Source: Elysia marginata (Eukaryota; Mollusca; Gastropoda; Plakobranchidae). From it: a stretch of 61,300 nt of DNA. The stretch covers positions 399,226 through 460,525 of the forward strand of contig BMAT01002127.1 of the NCBI GenBank assembly GCA_019649035.1, in the 5' to 3' direction. Below are positions 1-11,715 of this stretch, piece by piece; the stretch's first letter is position 1; each line of letters begins with the position of its first letter. The notes beneath the pieces were generated by a model that saw only the letters and a list, made by a program, of their open reading frames with translations, made no database searches and was not told where the DNA came from. The position numbers and the translations under genes are program-made.

Positions 1-173
1 TAAGAGTAAGACTAAGATAATTGAACCTTATGAACTTTAAATTCATGAGCTTCGATCTAACAAAGCCAAAGAGGAAGAAGAAACCATATTTGAAAACTTC
101 AAATACAGTGTGTGTGTAATGAGAAATTTGGATTATCAGAGTCTGACTTTGATTTTGGAGATTTCCACTGTGT
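1..173. repeat. Dispersed repeat ending TTTCCACTG, copy 1 (cut by window edge)
   Basis: An AT-rich stretch containing 'atctaacaaagccaaagagg' and ending in 'atttccactg' followed by TGTA. The same order of words recurs near 3.0, 9.2, 10.9 and 34.4 kb. The terminal CAGTGGAAA (read in reverse) and the common flanking TA resemble non-autonomous pogo/Tigger-type elements; the class is an inference. The left end lies outside the window. Confidence 0.55.
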
Positions 174-342
174 AACTTCCAAATCGAATTAAATAACCAT
201 TGTTTAACTTTAAGTAAGAGTTTCTATACATGTACATTGTAATAAAAGTTGTGTAGCTTCATAACCGAACACAATTTTTGAAAGTGTAGCACTATTAAAG
301 ATAACTTATGTATGGCTCATATCTACTAGATTTGTCCTTTAG

Positions 343-1330
343 TGCTGGGTGACCTCAACTCTAAGTCTAAAGTAGGAAACAATAATAATGGGTATGAGAG
401 GAACATGGGAAAGCATGGGCTGGGACTCTGAAACGACAACAGCCGACGATTCCTAAATCTATGTGTAGAAAACGATCTTATCATTGGAGGAACCTTTTTT
501 TAACTCAAGAAAATGCACAAGGAGACATGGAACTCTCCTGATGGCATAATCCGCAACCAGAACAATCACATGGCAATAAACCACCGTTGGAGACCCTCTC
601 TCCAGGATGTGAGAGCTAAACGAGGTGATATAGGCAGCGACCACAACCTTTGTACTGGGTAAACTAAAACTGAAACTGAGAAGCGTGAAGAAAGATTAAA
701 GACCCAGCAATTTGACTTCTCCAAATTGAAAAAAAAATGTTATTTAAGAGACCTTCAGCATTGAAGTTTGAACTCTCAAATCGCTTCCATCTTTTGTGCG
801 ATATCCCAATAGATGACCTAGACTAATATTGCAAGGACTTCCAAGAAGCTTTTACTGCCACTAGCAAAGAAGTGCTGGGCTAAAAACTAAATACAAAGAA
901 ACCATGGATCAGCAGGCACACTTGGGAGTTAATTGAAGAGAGCAAGAAAGGAAAACAACGCGGCTGATGCTACCAAGAAATACAAAGCAAAAAGCAAAGA
1001 AGTCAAGGCATCGTCAAAACAAGATAAGAGACAGTTCATGGAAGACAAAGCCACAGAGGCTCAAACAGCAGTTGCAAAGGGAGACACGCAAACTTCATAT
1101 ATAAAAATTAAAATCACACGCTAACTTACCAGCCCAGGTTTTGGCAAAACCTCAATTGTCAAGGACAAAAACGGAAAGGTTACCAGTAGAGAACTGAGAA
1201 GAAAATCAGTGCACACGTTGGGCAGAACATTTTAAAAAGATTCTTAACAGACCTGACCAGAACAGTCGGCGGATATAGAAAGAACTGCCAGAGAATTAGC
1301 GATGCAAAGAGGGCCAACCATATCCATCCA
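343..1330 (+). mobile_element. Decayed non-LTR retrotransposon (LINE) fragment, endonuclease to linker
   Basis: Translated in shifting frames, this reads as the C-terminal part of an apurinic-type endonuclease and the region before the reverse transcriptase of a LINE of the kind often labelled craniofacial-development-protein-2-like. Visible pieces in order are GDLNS (348-362), GLGL, ENDLIIGGTFF (about 470-503), a KETWNSPDG-like segment (about 520-545), an SDHN segment (about 635), IPIDDLD (about 800-820), KPWISRHTWELIEES (about 897-945) and KASSKQDKRQFMEDKATEAQ (about 1002-1064). Several frameshifts and stops interrupt it. The start of the endonuclease and the whole reverse transcriptase are missing, so it is dead. 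An RTE-type assignment is likely but not proven from this fragment. Confidence 0.75.
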
Positions 1331-1387
1331 TCTATCTACCTACATCTAATAAGTAATAATAATATCAAGACATCTACATGTAGATGT

Positions 1388-2420
1388 TTTTCAATCTATC
1401 TCTCTGTCTACAGTGTATTTATTTATCAATAAAGTACAATGTAATTGATTTTTTCAGAGATTTCTATAAAATAGTCTTTTTTGTTGAACTTCCACACACA
1501 CCCAAAAATCCAAATAGGTTGAGCAATCTCGCACCACTATGAGTATGAGTATTCCAAGTAACCTACCTATATCTAGATGACACTCAAACAGAAAAATTAA
1601 CAAAATTATTTTTGTTGGGGGAAAACCTGCCTTTTTTTTTTTTTTTTATTAATCATTGAAAGTCTGTGTTCATCCCCCACCCATATCTCTTTCTCTATGT
1701 CTGCCTCTTTCTCAAACTGTCTGTTTCTGAGCTATGCTATTATTTTTGCTAGCATTGTGCAAAAACAATGGTCAATTAACACATGCTTTATTACCTTTGT
1801 CCAACAAGATGGAAATTAAATTGCTTCTGTTGATAAAGTATCTTAACCTCAAAGGGACTTTTTTTATATACTGTAATACAGTGGACATTGTATCCAACAA
1901 CCTTGGACTCAAGTCACTCAACGAACCCTTGCATGATTCAATCAACTGAAATAAAATGCCTATTTTTTTCTCTTCTTTGCAAATTCCTTGTACAGAACAA
2001 ACCTATTTTAGACTAACCTTGTTTTCAATGAACTAGAAGTGAAACTGAAACTAACGGTTGGTCTTCTTTAGCCTTTTTATGGTTTGTTTTTCACTTTAAG
2101 TTTATCAGCAATATAGTTTTCACAGTATCAAAGAAAGAGAGAGTGTGTGATTAGAATATAATATCAGAGGAAAAACCGACTAGCTAAGCTTTGCAAAAAC
2201 TTGCAGCAGTGTGTGTATTCTATTCTTTGTAGTTTTAAATAATGTATCAAGATTGATAGAAAGTATAGAACTTTATTCTTTGGTTCTTTTTGGGTTACTT
2301 AAAAGAGACCTTGCCTTCTACGAACTCTTGTTTATATTTTCCTGCAAAGTTCGTTGGATCCAAGGTCCACTGTACATGTATGTAATTAACTAACTTTTCA
2401 GTATGAAGTCATAAATTATA
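1388..2420. other. Non-coding AT-rich stretch
   Basis: I see no exon with splice signals and no recognisable protein. Short open frames here are AT-rich chance frames. The left edge abuts an 18-base perfect palindrome (1370-1387, core CATCTACATGTAGATG). Confidence 0.5.
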
Positions 2421-2429
2421 TATTCGAAA

Positions 2430-2562
2430 AAATACAAGTTCTGAGTCAAAAGGTAGCTTTATACCAATTGCACATACACAAATTTATATATTCTAAATAA
2501 AATAAGTCCTGAACATAAAAGGTAGTTTTATACGTATTGCACGTACACATTTTATTCATAAA
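2430..2562. repeat. Two-copy diverged tandem duplication, period about 69 bp
   Basis: The words 'aggtagctttatacc', 'attgcacatacaca' and 'aagttctgag' in the first copy recur about 69 bases later as 'aggtagttttatacg', 'attgcacgtacaca' and 'aagtcctgaa'. No coding potential. Confidence 0.6.
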
Positions 2563-2664
2563 TAAATGTGTGTAGTAATTCTTTCGTAGCTAGTAACACT
2601 ATAATCACATGCAATATGAACAAACATAAAAAAAAGAAAACATGCAAATGGCTTAAATTTCAGA

Positions 2665-2683
2665 ACATGTACATTGTACATGT
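2665..2683. repeat. Near-perfect palindrome with 9-base arms
   Basis: ACATGTACA and TGTACATGT are exact inverted copies separated by one T. No function is evident. Confidence 0.5.
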
Positions 2684-2989
2684 ATATTATATAGTCTTAT
2701 TACAATTGTCAATTATCAAAAACATAAAAAGAAGGGAAAACAAAAAAGAGGGAGATCTTAAGACAAAGTAAAAAAATCATCAATTATAAACATTTAATTA
2801 AAAAGTGCAGTTCTGAAATCATTAATATGTAGCGCAGAACATATTTTCCTGACTTTGAATCAACTTCAATAATAAATTATTGTTAAATCAGAGACTTTAA
2901 TAACTGCACCTCCGATTTCCTAGAAATGATTTTTTAAAAGTCAAACAATTTAGATTAGAAGAAAAACTTTCTCTAAGCCTCAATGTAAA

Positions 2990-3142
2990 CTTCAAATTAA
3001 GATAAATGAAGTTTATATTAACTTTGAATTATGAGTTCAAATCTAAAAAAGCCAAAGAGGAAAAAGAAACCCCACTTGTAGAGAACTTTGAATTATGAGG
3101 CATTCAAAACATAAGACTTCGATTTTGAAGGCTTCCACTGTA
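2990..3142. repeat. Dispersed repeat ending TTTCCACTG-like, copy 2
   Basis: Same family as the repeat at the left edge: 'gaattatgagttcaaatcta', 'aaagccaaagagg', and an end 'gcttccactg' followed by TA. The TA after the terminus suits a pogo/Tigger-type target site. Confidence 0.55.
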
Positions 3143-6100
3143 TAGTATTGACCTGGGTTCCATGTTCACCTTACTCCCAGTTGGAAGATACTTTTTACGA
3201 GACCATAACCTAGTTTTACCAATTCCTATCTGTTCAGGAAATAAAAAAAGCAATGATGCAATAATAATTTCTCATAAGCTATGGTTATGGTATAAAAGAT
3301 TTAAAAAAAAGCACCTTTGCAATTTTGGCATCATAATCTGACCTATCTTACAGTTACAAGTTACATTGAAACACTTAATAAATAATTATTATTTTACTTA
3401 CGGGACCTTGCAGCCTTTTCTTCAGACTACAATTTATCAACTCTGAATGTCCTGGTAAGAACTCTAAAAATAGGTCTCAGAAAAATTTTACTTAGGAAAT
3501 CGTGTCAGAAGAAAGAACATTAAATCTTGCCGTGAAATGTAATCTTCCAGATGTTACTTCTTTACATCTTAATCAGTTCAAAGAAAACACAAACATGTTG
3601 CTAAAATATTAAAACTTTTCTTTCAGTGAAATTCTTATGTATATACACACAAAGCATAAAATATTGACAAAACTTTATATTAACTTTAAAAAGTTTCTTA
3701 AGGCACTCAGTTCCAGAAAATGAACATTTAAAGCTATGTCTATACAACATTAGCTTGATATAAAATTGGTCCTTCAAAGACAAAAGAAGGCATGTGACTT
3801 CGTTGAGCTCTGCTTTCAAGAAGCATAATATTGTGATTATCAAATCCTACTCATATCTTTCTTATTTTTTTTAAATACAAAATATCAGGATTTGGGGAAA
3901 GTAAATCCCTCTCATGTAATTGTGATTTTTGTTTGTTCTGAAACCACATATTGGTACTATTTTGAACTTCTCAAGGAGAAAACTTAACTTCCATCTCATA
4001 GAAAAAACAAATCTAATAATCTGAATTTGGTTTGAATAAAAGAAATATTTGAATTATTCAGGTACTCTTTATCTGGACTCGGCTATAGTACTAGTATTTG
4101 GAGCTGGTTTTAAAGTTGAAGTCTTTCATGACTAGGGGTAAAGAAAACATGCAATATAAGAGTTAAAAAAGGCGTCAGATCATAGGGATCAAGCCTTTAC
4201 TTTTAAAAATCAATCAATTCACATTTTATCTAAACTGACCATTGTAACAATTTTACTTATTTACTTTTATAATTCACCAGTGCATATTTTAATTAGCAAA
4301 GTTGAGCTACAAACCTGTTAATAAGCAAGATAATTTACTTAATTATAATGAATGGCACAATTAAAGCATTTGTTTAAAATAATAATTGAACTGGGAAAAA
4401 AATCAAACTAAGAAAAAAGCCATTCTTTATGCTAAATTATAGTAAAAAAATAGAACAGCGACCACTTAAAAAGCAAATCACACATTAAGGCATATCAAGT
4501 TAGGTCAAGTGAAAAATAAAACCCACCTCAATCATTCTTAACATTTTCAGAGGTTTTGTAAATACAGACCTTTGAATAATGGGCCTGGCTGGAGGTCTCC
4601 TAAAGTATGATAGTGAAATGAAAAGGCAGATGGTCTTTTCTTGATATGTCATGTAAATACCCCAGTACGGTTTCTACATCTCCTAGCTGCCCAGAGCTAC
4701 TCATAATATGGGGCAGAGATTGTGACCTAGCTCATAAATCTTTACACAGACTTGTTGTCACTGTATTGGCTTTTGATTGATCAGGAAAAAGAACACACTG
4801 TGAAACTACATGTTCAGGGGAATGTGCACGACATACTATGACAAAAACCTGTACTGTGGTACTTGCACAATAAATCATGAAAATACTTTTTGCCAAATAA
4901 AAATATCTCACCATGCATGCATAAGTTTCACCGCCCTCAATGCTTTGTTTGCCTAGATCTTGATCTTAGTTCATAGCATTTGTTTTTTAATGTTATGACA
5001 TATACATCAGGTTTACACCACCTATGTACGCTATTACGACCCATCAAAGAAGTCAGCAAATGGGTTTATATACATTGTTTCTATTAACAGTACACCTACT
5101 TGTTCTTTAGAGGCACCATTTACCCCATTGAATAATCAATGATTACTAATCGACAGGTAACACAAGCTTCAGTAACTGGCATGGTTCTATAAAAAGTTTA
5201 CCTTTAATCAAGACAAAATTATTGTTCTTTTCCACTGCTGGGTAAGCTAAGATTAAGAAAGGTCAACTTATCATTCACATGACTTGTTGCATTTACCTTT
5301 GGCTTTCAATCCACACAAGTTGAGTATGATGAAAAAATATATATATATAATACATTAGAATCTCTTCAAACCGAATTTTTTTTTGGTTAAAACTGCCTTT
5401 TTTACTTTTTGTCAAGATTTCCACACAATCCTGTATGTCCATCTAAAGACCACAACAGCGAAGCAGCTGGGGACTTTTGGATTCCAGTAAAAAGAATAAT
5501 ACTTCCTAACAGTGATGATGGTGACGAAAAGTGAAATAGGAGGAAAAAGTTTTGTGGCCCATGGGAACAACCCTTTTCCTTTAAAACAAATTTGTCGGGG
5601 TCCAGGAATTGAGGAAAAAAAAAATTCAAGGCCAAGCCAAATCTTGTAAAAGTCTGTGCATCAAAGACAGACCAGCATTAAATTGAAATCAAGGAAACCT
5701 CAAAGACCGCAGATCATGTGGGAACTCTTGTCCCAAAAATCATGAATTTCCACCTATCTGGCAAAAAACCATCACCACTGTTTTAAATCTCTGTCTGCCG
5801 GCCAGCCTTTGCTGTTCTTGTACTGAAGGCAAAATCAAAGAAATAGAGGTATTAATGTTTTGGTTCAAAGGCAGGAATTACCACTATTTCAACTTCGCGC
5901 AAGAAAGATTACAAGGACGAAGTAAGATTTTGCACAAACTGGCAAGTTTCTTTTTGGACCAATAAACTTTGCGGTCAAGCTACTTTCTGTTTAAAGAGAT
6001 TCTGATATAATGTGGGAAGTGCTCACCTGCCCAAATTAAATAAAATTAATGGAAAAATTTAACATAGTTGTAATCACCTAATTGATGTTTGCATGCCAAT

Positions 6101-6269
6101 TACTAGTAGCATTGCAGTTTACAAACAATTTTCTTCAATTTAAAAATGAAGGGAGTAAATCACTCCTTGTATTACATGATTCTTCTTAAACATATTTATA
6201 AGCCATGAATAGCAAATCTAGGTAGAGGTGCAGATGGCATCATGAATAATTTAATTGATTTTGTTTGCA
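3143..6269. other. Non-coding AT-rich stretch downstream of DOK7
   Basis: No exon, RNA gene or complete repeat was recognised. The longest open frames (about 60-80 codons) show no protein-like composition and no splice context. Confidence 0.45.
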
Positions 6270-6665
6270 ATTTGAAGGGAAAATAAAATACAAATGTCTC
6301 GCACTCTGTCCAAATGAGTCGTAAGTCAAATGGCTTAGTTTTGAGATATAGGCTTTTAAAATTTAGTGGGTGTTCAAAAGTCACATTTTTAAAATTTTAG
6401 ATATTGAAGCGAAAACTATTTCTAAACAGCTTTCACACCTAATATATGTTGAAATTTCATGTTTTATGTTTAATTTTAGTCGGTATTGTTGCTAAAACGT
6501 TAAATGCTATTTTCTCCTTTTTCTAAAATTTCAGAAGTCCTAACCCTGCTGACTTCAAACGGCTATAACTTCACACAGAAACATGAAAGAGCTTTTCTGT
6601 TTATTGTATTTGTAACTAGAGAAAAAAAGCTTTTCTATGATACCAATGTATCAGCCACTTTCCAA
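6270..6665. repeat. Dispersed repeat, copy A, inverted relative to 32.8-33.1 kb
   Basis: The reverse complement of this segment matches 32775-33130 in the same order: 'aacagaaaagc', 'gaagttatagc', 'gcagggttaggactt', and 'gactcatttgga' with 'agacattt'. Divergence is substantial, so these are old copies. No coding sequence was recognised, and the element class is unknown. Confidence 0.6.
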
Positions 6666-7110
6666 TTTTGACTTAAGACTCATTTTGACTGGTAGCAAGA
6701 CAAATATTGTCCATATGAGTCTACAAGATCCGAAAGGAGTCAAGAAGGACAAAAAAGTAAATGTATACCGGGTGACAAAATCGAGCAAAAGCATAGAAGG
6801 CACATTACTAGACACATTCAACACATGAAAAAAAAAGAGAATATATATACATATGATCATGCTTGTTAGTGACATAAAACCTAATATCTCAAGTGATAAG
6901 AGCTAATAATAATAAAATTTATTCTTATAAAAATGGTGGTGAAACTTAGGATGTTTGGTTTTACTAGTACTACTAGCTTTTAAAACTAAAAAGAAATTGA
7001 AATGTATACATGAAAGGGTCTTTTTACACAGTGCTTCCCATCAATAGGGCCTCTTTTGATTTAAAACGAATTCTCTCTTCATTAGGTGAGGAAATACTTC
7101 TAATATGTCT

Positions 7111-7183
7111 GGGACAATCAAAGTGCAACATATGCAGTTTCAGGGCATAAACAATATAAGAGATACTGCACTTTGATTGTCTC
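7111..7183. repeat. Stem-loop with 15-bp perfect arms
   Basis: GACAATCAAAGTGCA at 7113-7127 is the exact reverse complement of TGCACTTTGATTGTC at 7167-7181; two more base pairs (one G:U) extend it. The 39-base loop contains a second small stem, TATGC at 7131-7135 with GCATA at 7145-7149. It could be a small-RNA precursor read from either strand or a relic of a terminal-inverted-repeat element. The 17-bp stem is shorter than a typical animal microRNA precursor. Confidence 0.5.
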
Positions 7184-9218
7184 CGGCAGTAATTCTAGGG
7201 AAGGCAAAGAGAAATAGAGTATATATACAGGATTTCAAAATGGGCCACTTAAAATGTACCACTCTCTGTGAAAAAAAAAATAGAACTAATAGTAATCTTA
7301 TCTCATTTGGACCCCCTGGCATATATTTCTACAACAGCACACTATCTTTTATCTTCAAGTGTGAAATGAGATTTAAGAGCAAAGTGTGATTTGTATCTTG
7401 CAATTAAAAAAAAAGCACTAAAACATTGGCAGTAAAGTTCAAGACAATTACAGGTGATTATCTGCATCAATTAAATGTACACAATTCCTTTCCTTCGAAT
7501 AGTTCCAATATTCCTGGGAATCAAAACCTAAATAACCACAACATAAAAATAAAAGTAAAATCAATTAAAACATGTGTATACATGTACAGCAATGAAAACA
7601 TTTTCTCTGCCCCGCCAACAATGCATCTTGACCATGCTGCCTATGGCTCTCATCATCACCTTAATCTTTCTCCCTGAAAATAAATGTTTTTTTGTTTTTT
7701 TTTTCAAAATAACCCTACGAAAATCAAGAAACACAATTAGGCCTGGTAGTAAACATGAGATACTGAAAATCCATCAATTTTGAATCCAGCTTCAAACAGA
7801 AGGATATTCAATAACTGGTAGTATTCACAACCTTTTCTACCCTTAAATTTTCAGAAAATTTAATGAGGCTTGAAAGGGGCTTTGAAAGCATGAAAACTAA
7901 AGTACCCTGCAAATCAATTTAACTCACTACTTTTAACAGCATAAATTCCCAGGCTAATTCTAAATAAAGAGGCTTTGCGTTTGAATCAGACTCAGGATGG
8001 AGTATTGGAATGGCTGTAAAAGTATTTATTTTTAAAAGATAGGATAAGGCTCTACTTTTGGACGTTCTGGTGGACAGAACATTGAAAACAAATTGACTGC
8101 AAGTCAACACCAAACATTAAAAGCCCCCCCCCCCCTTTTAAATTACTAGTCCTCAGTAAGTTAATTTGTTTAAAAATGTCATAAAAGAAAAGTAGACCCT
8201 TTTAATAAAGCTGCCTCGGTTTTTTTTTACATTTATAAGAGAAAAACAACACTTGGATTAAACCCTAAATAAAAAAGCTAAAAAGGCACAACCAGCAATT
8301 CAAAAAAGGGTATACAAGTAAACTAAATGTAAGCAGCAAAATTATGTAACAGCAACAGCCATAATTAGGATACTGTAAAGAAAGGGCATGTTTATATGAA
8401 AATGCAAAGTTTTGTTCTTTAAAAAAGTGTCTTCTACAATTTACAACACATATCACCTTTAATATAAAAAAACTGTAAAATATTTCTTGCTAAGTAAACA
8501 CAGATCCAAATCACCCTGTAGCTCCAAAGTTTAAACAACCGTTATAACAAGGCATGCTATGTACTAGCTGTGCTTTATTTCTAAATGGCTCAAATGAAAC
8601 TTGAGATCCTCTTAAAAATTGCTTATTTTGCAAAAATTTTGATCCCACCCATTGAACAAATACAGTGGAATGGAAAACATTTTGAATTGATGCCTTTAGG
8701 TTTAACTCTCTTCCTTCCTTACTGTTTAAGGAGTAGACTAGAAATCTGATAGTCTTTTTTTTATTAGCAGCTTTTAGCATGTGTAACTGTTGAGAGTCCT
8801 AAGTGCCATATACCATTTTGATGGCAAATGAATGGTCTTTGATTTGAAATGATTTTTATAAATTATATCACATCATGTTACACAATTTGACCTACTTTTG
8901 TTACTAAAAATAGACTGCTTAACCATAGAATCGGATAATGAAAAGAAAATCAATATGAAAGACAAAAACACATCACCTTGGTCCAAGTCAAATTTTTTAA
9001 CTTTAAAAATCTCATTTTTGATTTTTAACCATTTTTTTTAGCCTTTTTCACAACCCTTGCACATGGACTGAAACACATTCATGTTATGAGTCAAAGTGTG
9101 CGTTTTTTTTTTGGGTAGCAGCTTTGCTCTGTGTCTGAGTTTGTGTTCATCACACTAAGCCTTGAAAAATTTAAACTGCTAGGGAATAGAAGGAAAACAT
9201 TCTCAGATGACTTTCAAA
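7184..9218. other. Non-coding AT-rich stretch with a 12-base C run
   Basis: No gene was recognised. It contains an uninterrupted poly-C run at 8124-8135 and several TTTATT words (AATAAA on the minus strand, for example near 8023 and 8574) that could serve as distal polyadenylation signals for DOK7, but none is singled out by context. Confidence 0.4.
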
Positions 9219-9374
9219 ACTTCGAATTAAGAGAACTAAACTTCATAAATTTTAAATTACGAGTTCAAATCTAACAAAGCCAAAGAGAAATAATAAACCT
9301 CTTATGTAGAAAACTTCAACTTAAAGTTAAAAGAAATTATGTTTATATCAGACTTAAACTTAAAGTTTGAAAGT
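9219..9374. repeat. Dispersed repeat, copy 3
   Basis: Contains 'cttcgaattaagag', 'acgagttcaaatctaac', 'aaagccaaagag' and an eroded end 'gtttcaattgtaca'. Member of the same family as the copies at 0-0.2, 3.0, 10.9 and 34.4 kb. Confidence 0.5.
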
Positions 9375-10312
9375 TTCAATTGTACATAGATAACTGGGTT
9401 ATGATTCACTCAGAAATATTCCATGTCAAAAGTAATGCCACTGGAGATTTCAACTTTAAGAACCAAGTACATGACTTTGATTTTGACTTCAATACTATAT
9501 CCAAATTCTAAAAAAAAAAAAAAAGAGGTAAAAAATATGGAGGAAAAGAGTACACTGTTCATATCATAAATGTAATAGACAGTTTAACTGTACATTGACC
9601 CTTGAAAAACTTCCTAAGACTCATGTCTTGTTAAAGTTTAAAACACATAGCTGATATCGCAGTTTACAAAATATCTAAACTCACTTGCATGTAAACAAAA
9701 GCTTATCAGCCTTAAATGGAAATAATACTGTTGGTTCAAGAAATGTCTTGAATAGCTTGCATAGATATTGGTAAAGTAGGAAACAAATGATTCCTGGATA
9801 TTAGAAATTCACAATCCATAGCTAAATAGAAACTGGATATAGGCACAAAAGGCTTTGTATGTAAACTTCAAACTGAAGGGAAAGAAAAAGGGGCCTAGAG
9901 AGTAGTTCACTCACAACCTAAACCCTCTCAGCAAAAACTAAAATACATAGAATGGCTGTAACATTGTAGCATTGAAAAAAATTAATTGTGCATAAACAAT
10001 ACTTTATACAGCTTATGAAGTAGAACAATTCGGAAGGTGAATAACAACTAAAAACATTTCTTGTAAACCATAAACAGAAACCTATTCAAGCCAAGTTACT
10101 GATTCAATACAATGTATAAATTTTAAAACAAAGTATATCTAACACCAAATTTTAAACATTGGTGTACAAATCTAGGGTGTTGTTTAGCTCAAATCTTCAA
10201 GTTCATATGGAAGGAATCTAAAATAATCAAAATACATACCAGTATTTCATTGCCTCCTTAATACCTGGCAACACTAAACCAGGCCAGAACATTAATTTGA
10301 TGCTAACAATCC

Positions 10313-10610
10313 TTAACCCCTTTGTGATGTTGGTTTTGTTGATCGCCATCACGTGGCAGTTTTTGGTTAAAGAGTGGGATTATCGGTAGATTTTTAACAT
10401 CACTAGACTCCAATTATTAAGTCAAATTTTGAATAACTCAGCATTAAATGCCCCTCTTAAGAAGTGCAAAACACAACGTACATTGTACGTCTTAAAATCA
10501 TGGGGAACAACAAAATCCACTGATTTGAGGACGGACAACATACATCAATTCTGCATCTTGTCATGACAAATACGACGTACAGCGTACGTTATAGGTCACA
10601 AAGGGGTTAA
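10313..10610. mobile_element. piggyBac-like MITE with TTAA target-site duplication
   Basis: A 290-bp element (10317-10606) starts CCCCTTTGTGA and ends TCACAAAGGGG, an 11-base perfect terminal inverted repeat. It is bounded on both sides by TTAA (10313-10316 and 10607-10610), the piggyBac-superfamily target duplication, and CCC-type termini are usual for that superfamily. There is no transposase, so it is non-autonomous. Two internal near-palindromes, ACGTACATTGTACGT (about 10477) and ACGTACAGCGTACGT (about 10575), are unusual. Confidence 0.8.
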
Positions 10611-10825
10611 GAGGCTAATTCAAGTTTGAAAACCTCATGATTCAAATCTCTTGGGAATGGGAAAAACTTCTGAAATATACACTAGAGGTCTAATTTATTC
10701 AGACTATTTTGTTGGGGTAGAATTGGTATTTGGAGCTCCCTTTCTCACTCAGCCCTTGAACATACACTAAAACAGATTTGTGCTATGAACCAATGACATA
10801 GATGCTTGGTTTCGGGGGGGGGGGG

Positions 10826-10831
10826 NNNNNN
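10826..10831. other. Assembly gap (six N)
   Basis: Six undetermined bases directly follow a 12-base G run (10814-10825). The gap probably reflects failure to read through the homopolymer; true length is unknown. Confidence 0.95.
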
Positions 10832-10920
10832 AACTTTAATCAGTAACTCAGTGGGTTTTCATTGTAAGCCTTGAAGAAGTGAAACTGCCAGAAGGCAGAG
10901 GGAATATCCCTAGACGACTT

Positions 10921-11033
10921 TTAAAATTATTACCTTTGAATTATGATTTCAAATCTAACAAACCACTTGTGTAGAACAATTCTAATTATAAGAAATTTGG
11001 TTCATCAGAGCTTTGATTTTGATGGTTTCCACT
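10921..11033. repeat. Dispersed repeat, copy 4 (partial)
   Basis: 'ctttgaattatgatttcaaa', 'tctaacaaa', 'ataagaaatttgg' and an end 'gatggtttccact' match the family of TTTCCACTG-ended repeats. Confidence 0.5.
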
Positions 11034-11709
11034 TTTTGATTTAAGATTTCCCGACTCCCTATATGCAATTCACAAGAACAGAGGTCTGAGACATGTCTTA
11101 AAGTCATATTACTGCGGCTTTCAGAGAGGTTTTGAAGTTAAGCTCATCACACTATCAGTGTCACAATAATGCAAGTCAAATAAGGTTTTGTAAGACCATA
11201 AATGACCTAAAATGTTGATCATTTCTTTTCCCCTGACTGACTGAGATGAAGCTGTCAAAGTAAATCAATCTAATTCCCCTTAAAATAGTAAAACAAAATC
11301 AGTTAACCTTGTGACAGGGTAGGCATTAGAAAAAAAAGACCCCACTGTTCTGAGGTTCAGCACAACATTTTTCATTCACACTTATGAAATATTACTAGTA
11401 AAACACAGAATTTAGCAAAGTTACAATCATTTTGGTCCCCCACTTGGTTTCAAGAGAATAATTACAGTTGAAACTTGTTTCATACCTTTCCCTACCCATA
11501 TTTACTGATTGCTTGAAATACAAACAAATCCCTCGTGGATATTGCTGTGAAATTAGAAACGAAATAAATTAACACAGCTGTTTTGGCTATCAAAGGGAAA
11601 TAGCTAGGAGACTAGTTCATATCAGGCATTCTGTAGATCTTACAAAATGAATGTTTAGGCAAGTGAGGAGAGATGCAGGTCTTGAGTCCCACAGCATAGT
11701 CCACTGCTA

Positions 11710-11715
11710 TTTATT
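11710..11715 (-). terminator. Possible polyadenylation hexamer overlapping the DOK7 stop codon
   Basis: The minus strand reads TTAAATAAATA across the stop, so an AATAAA begins inside the TAA codon. Downstream on that strand is GTGG and TGCTGTGGG, a plausible GU-rich element. If used, the 3' UTR would be only tens of bases. Farther AATAAA words exist, so this is only a candidate. Confidence 0.3.
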
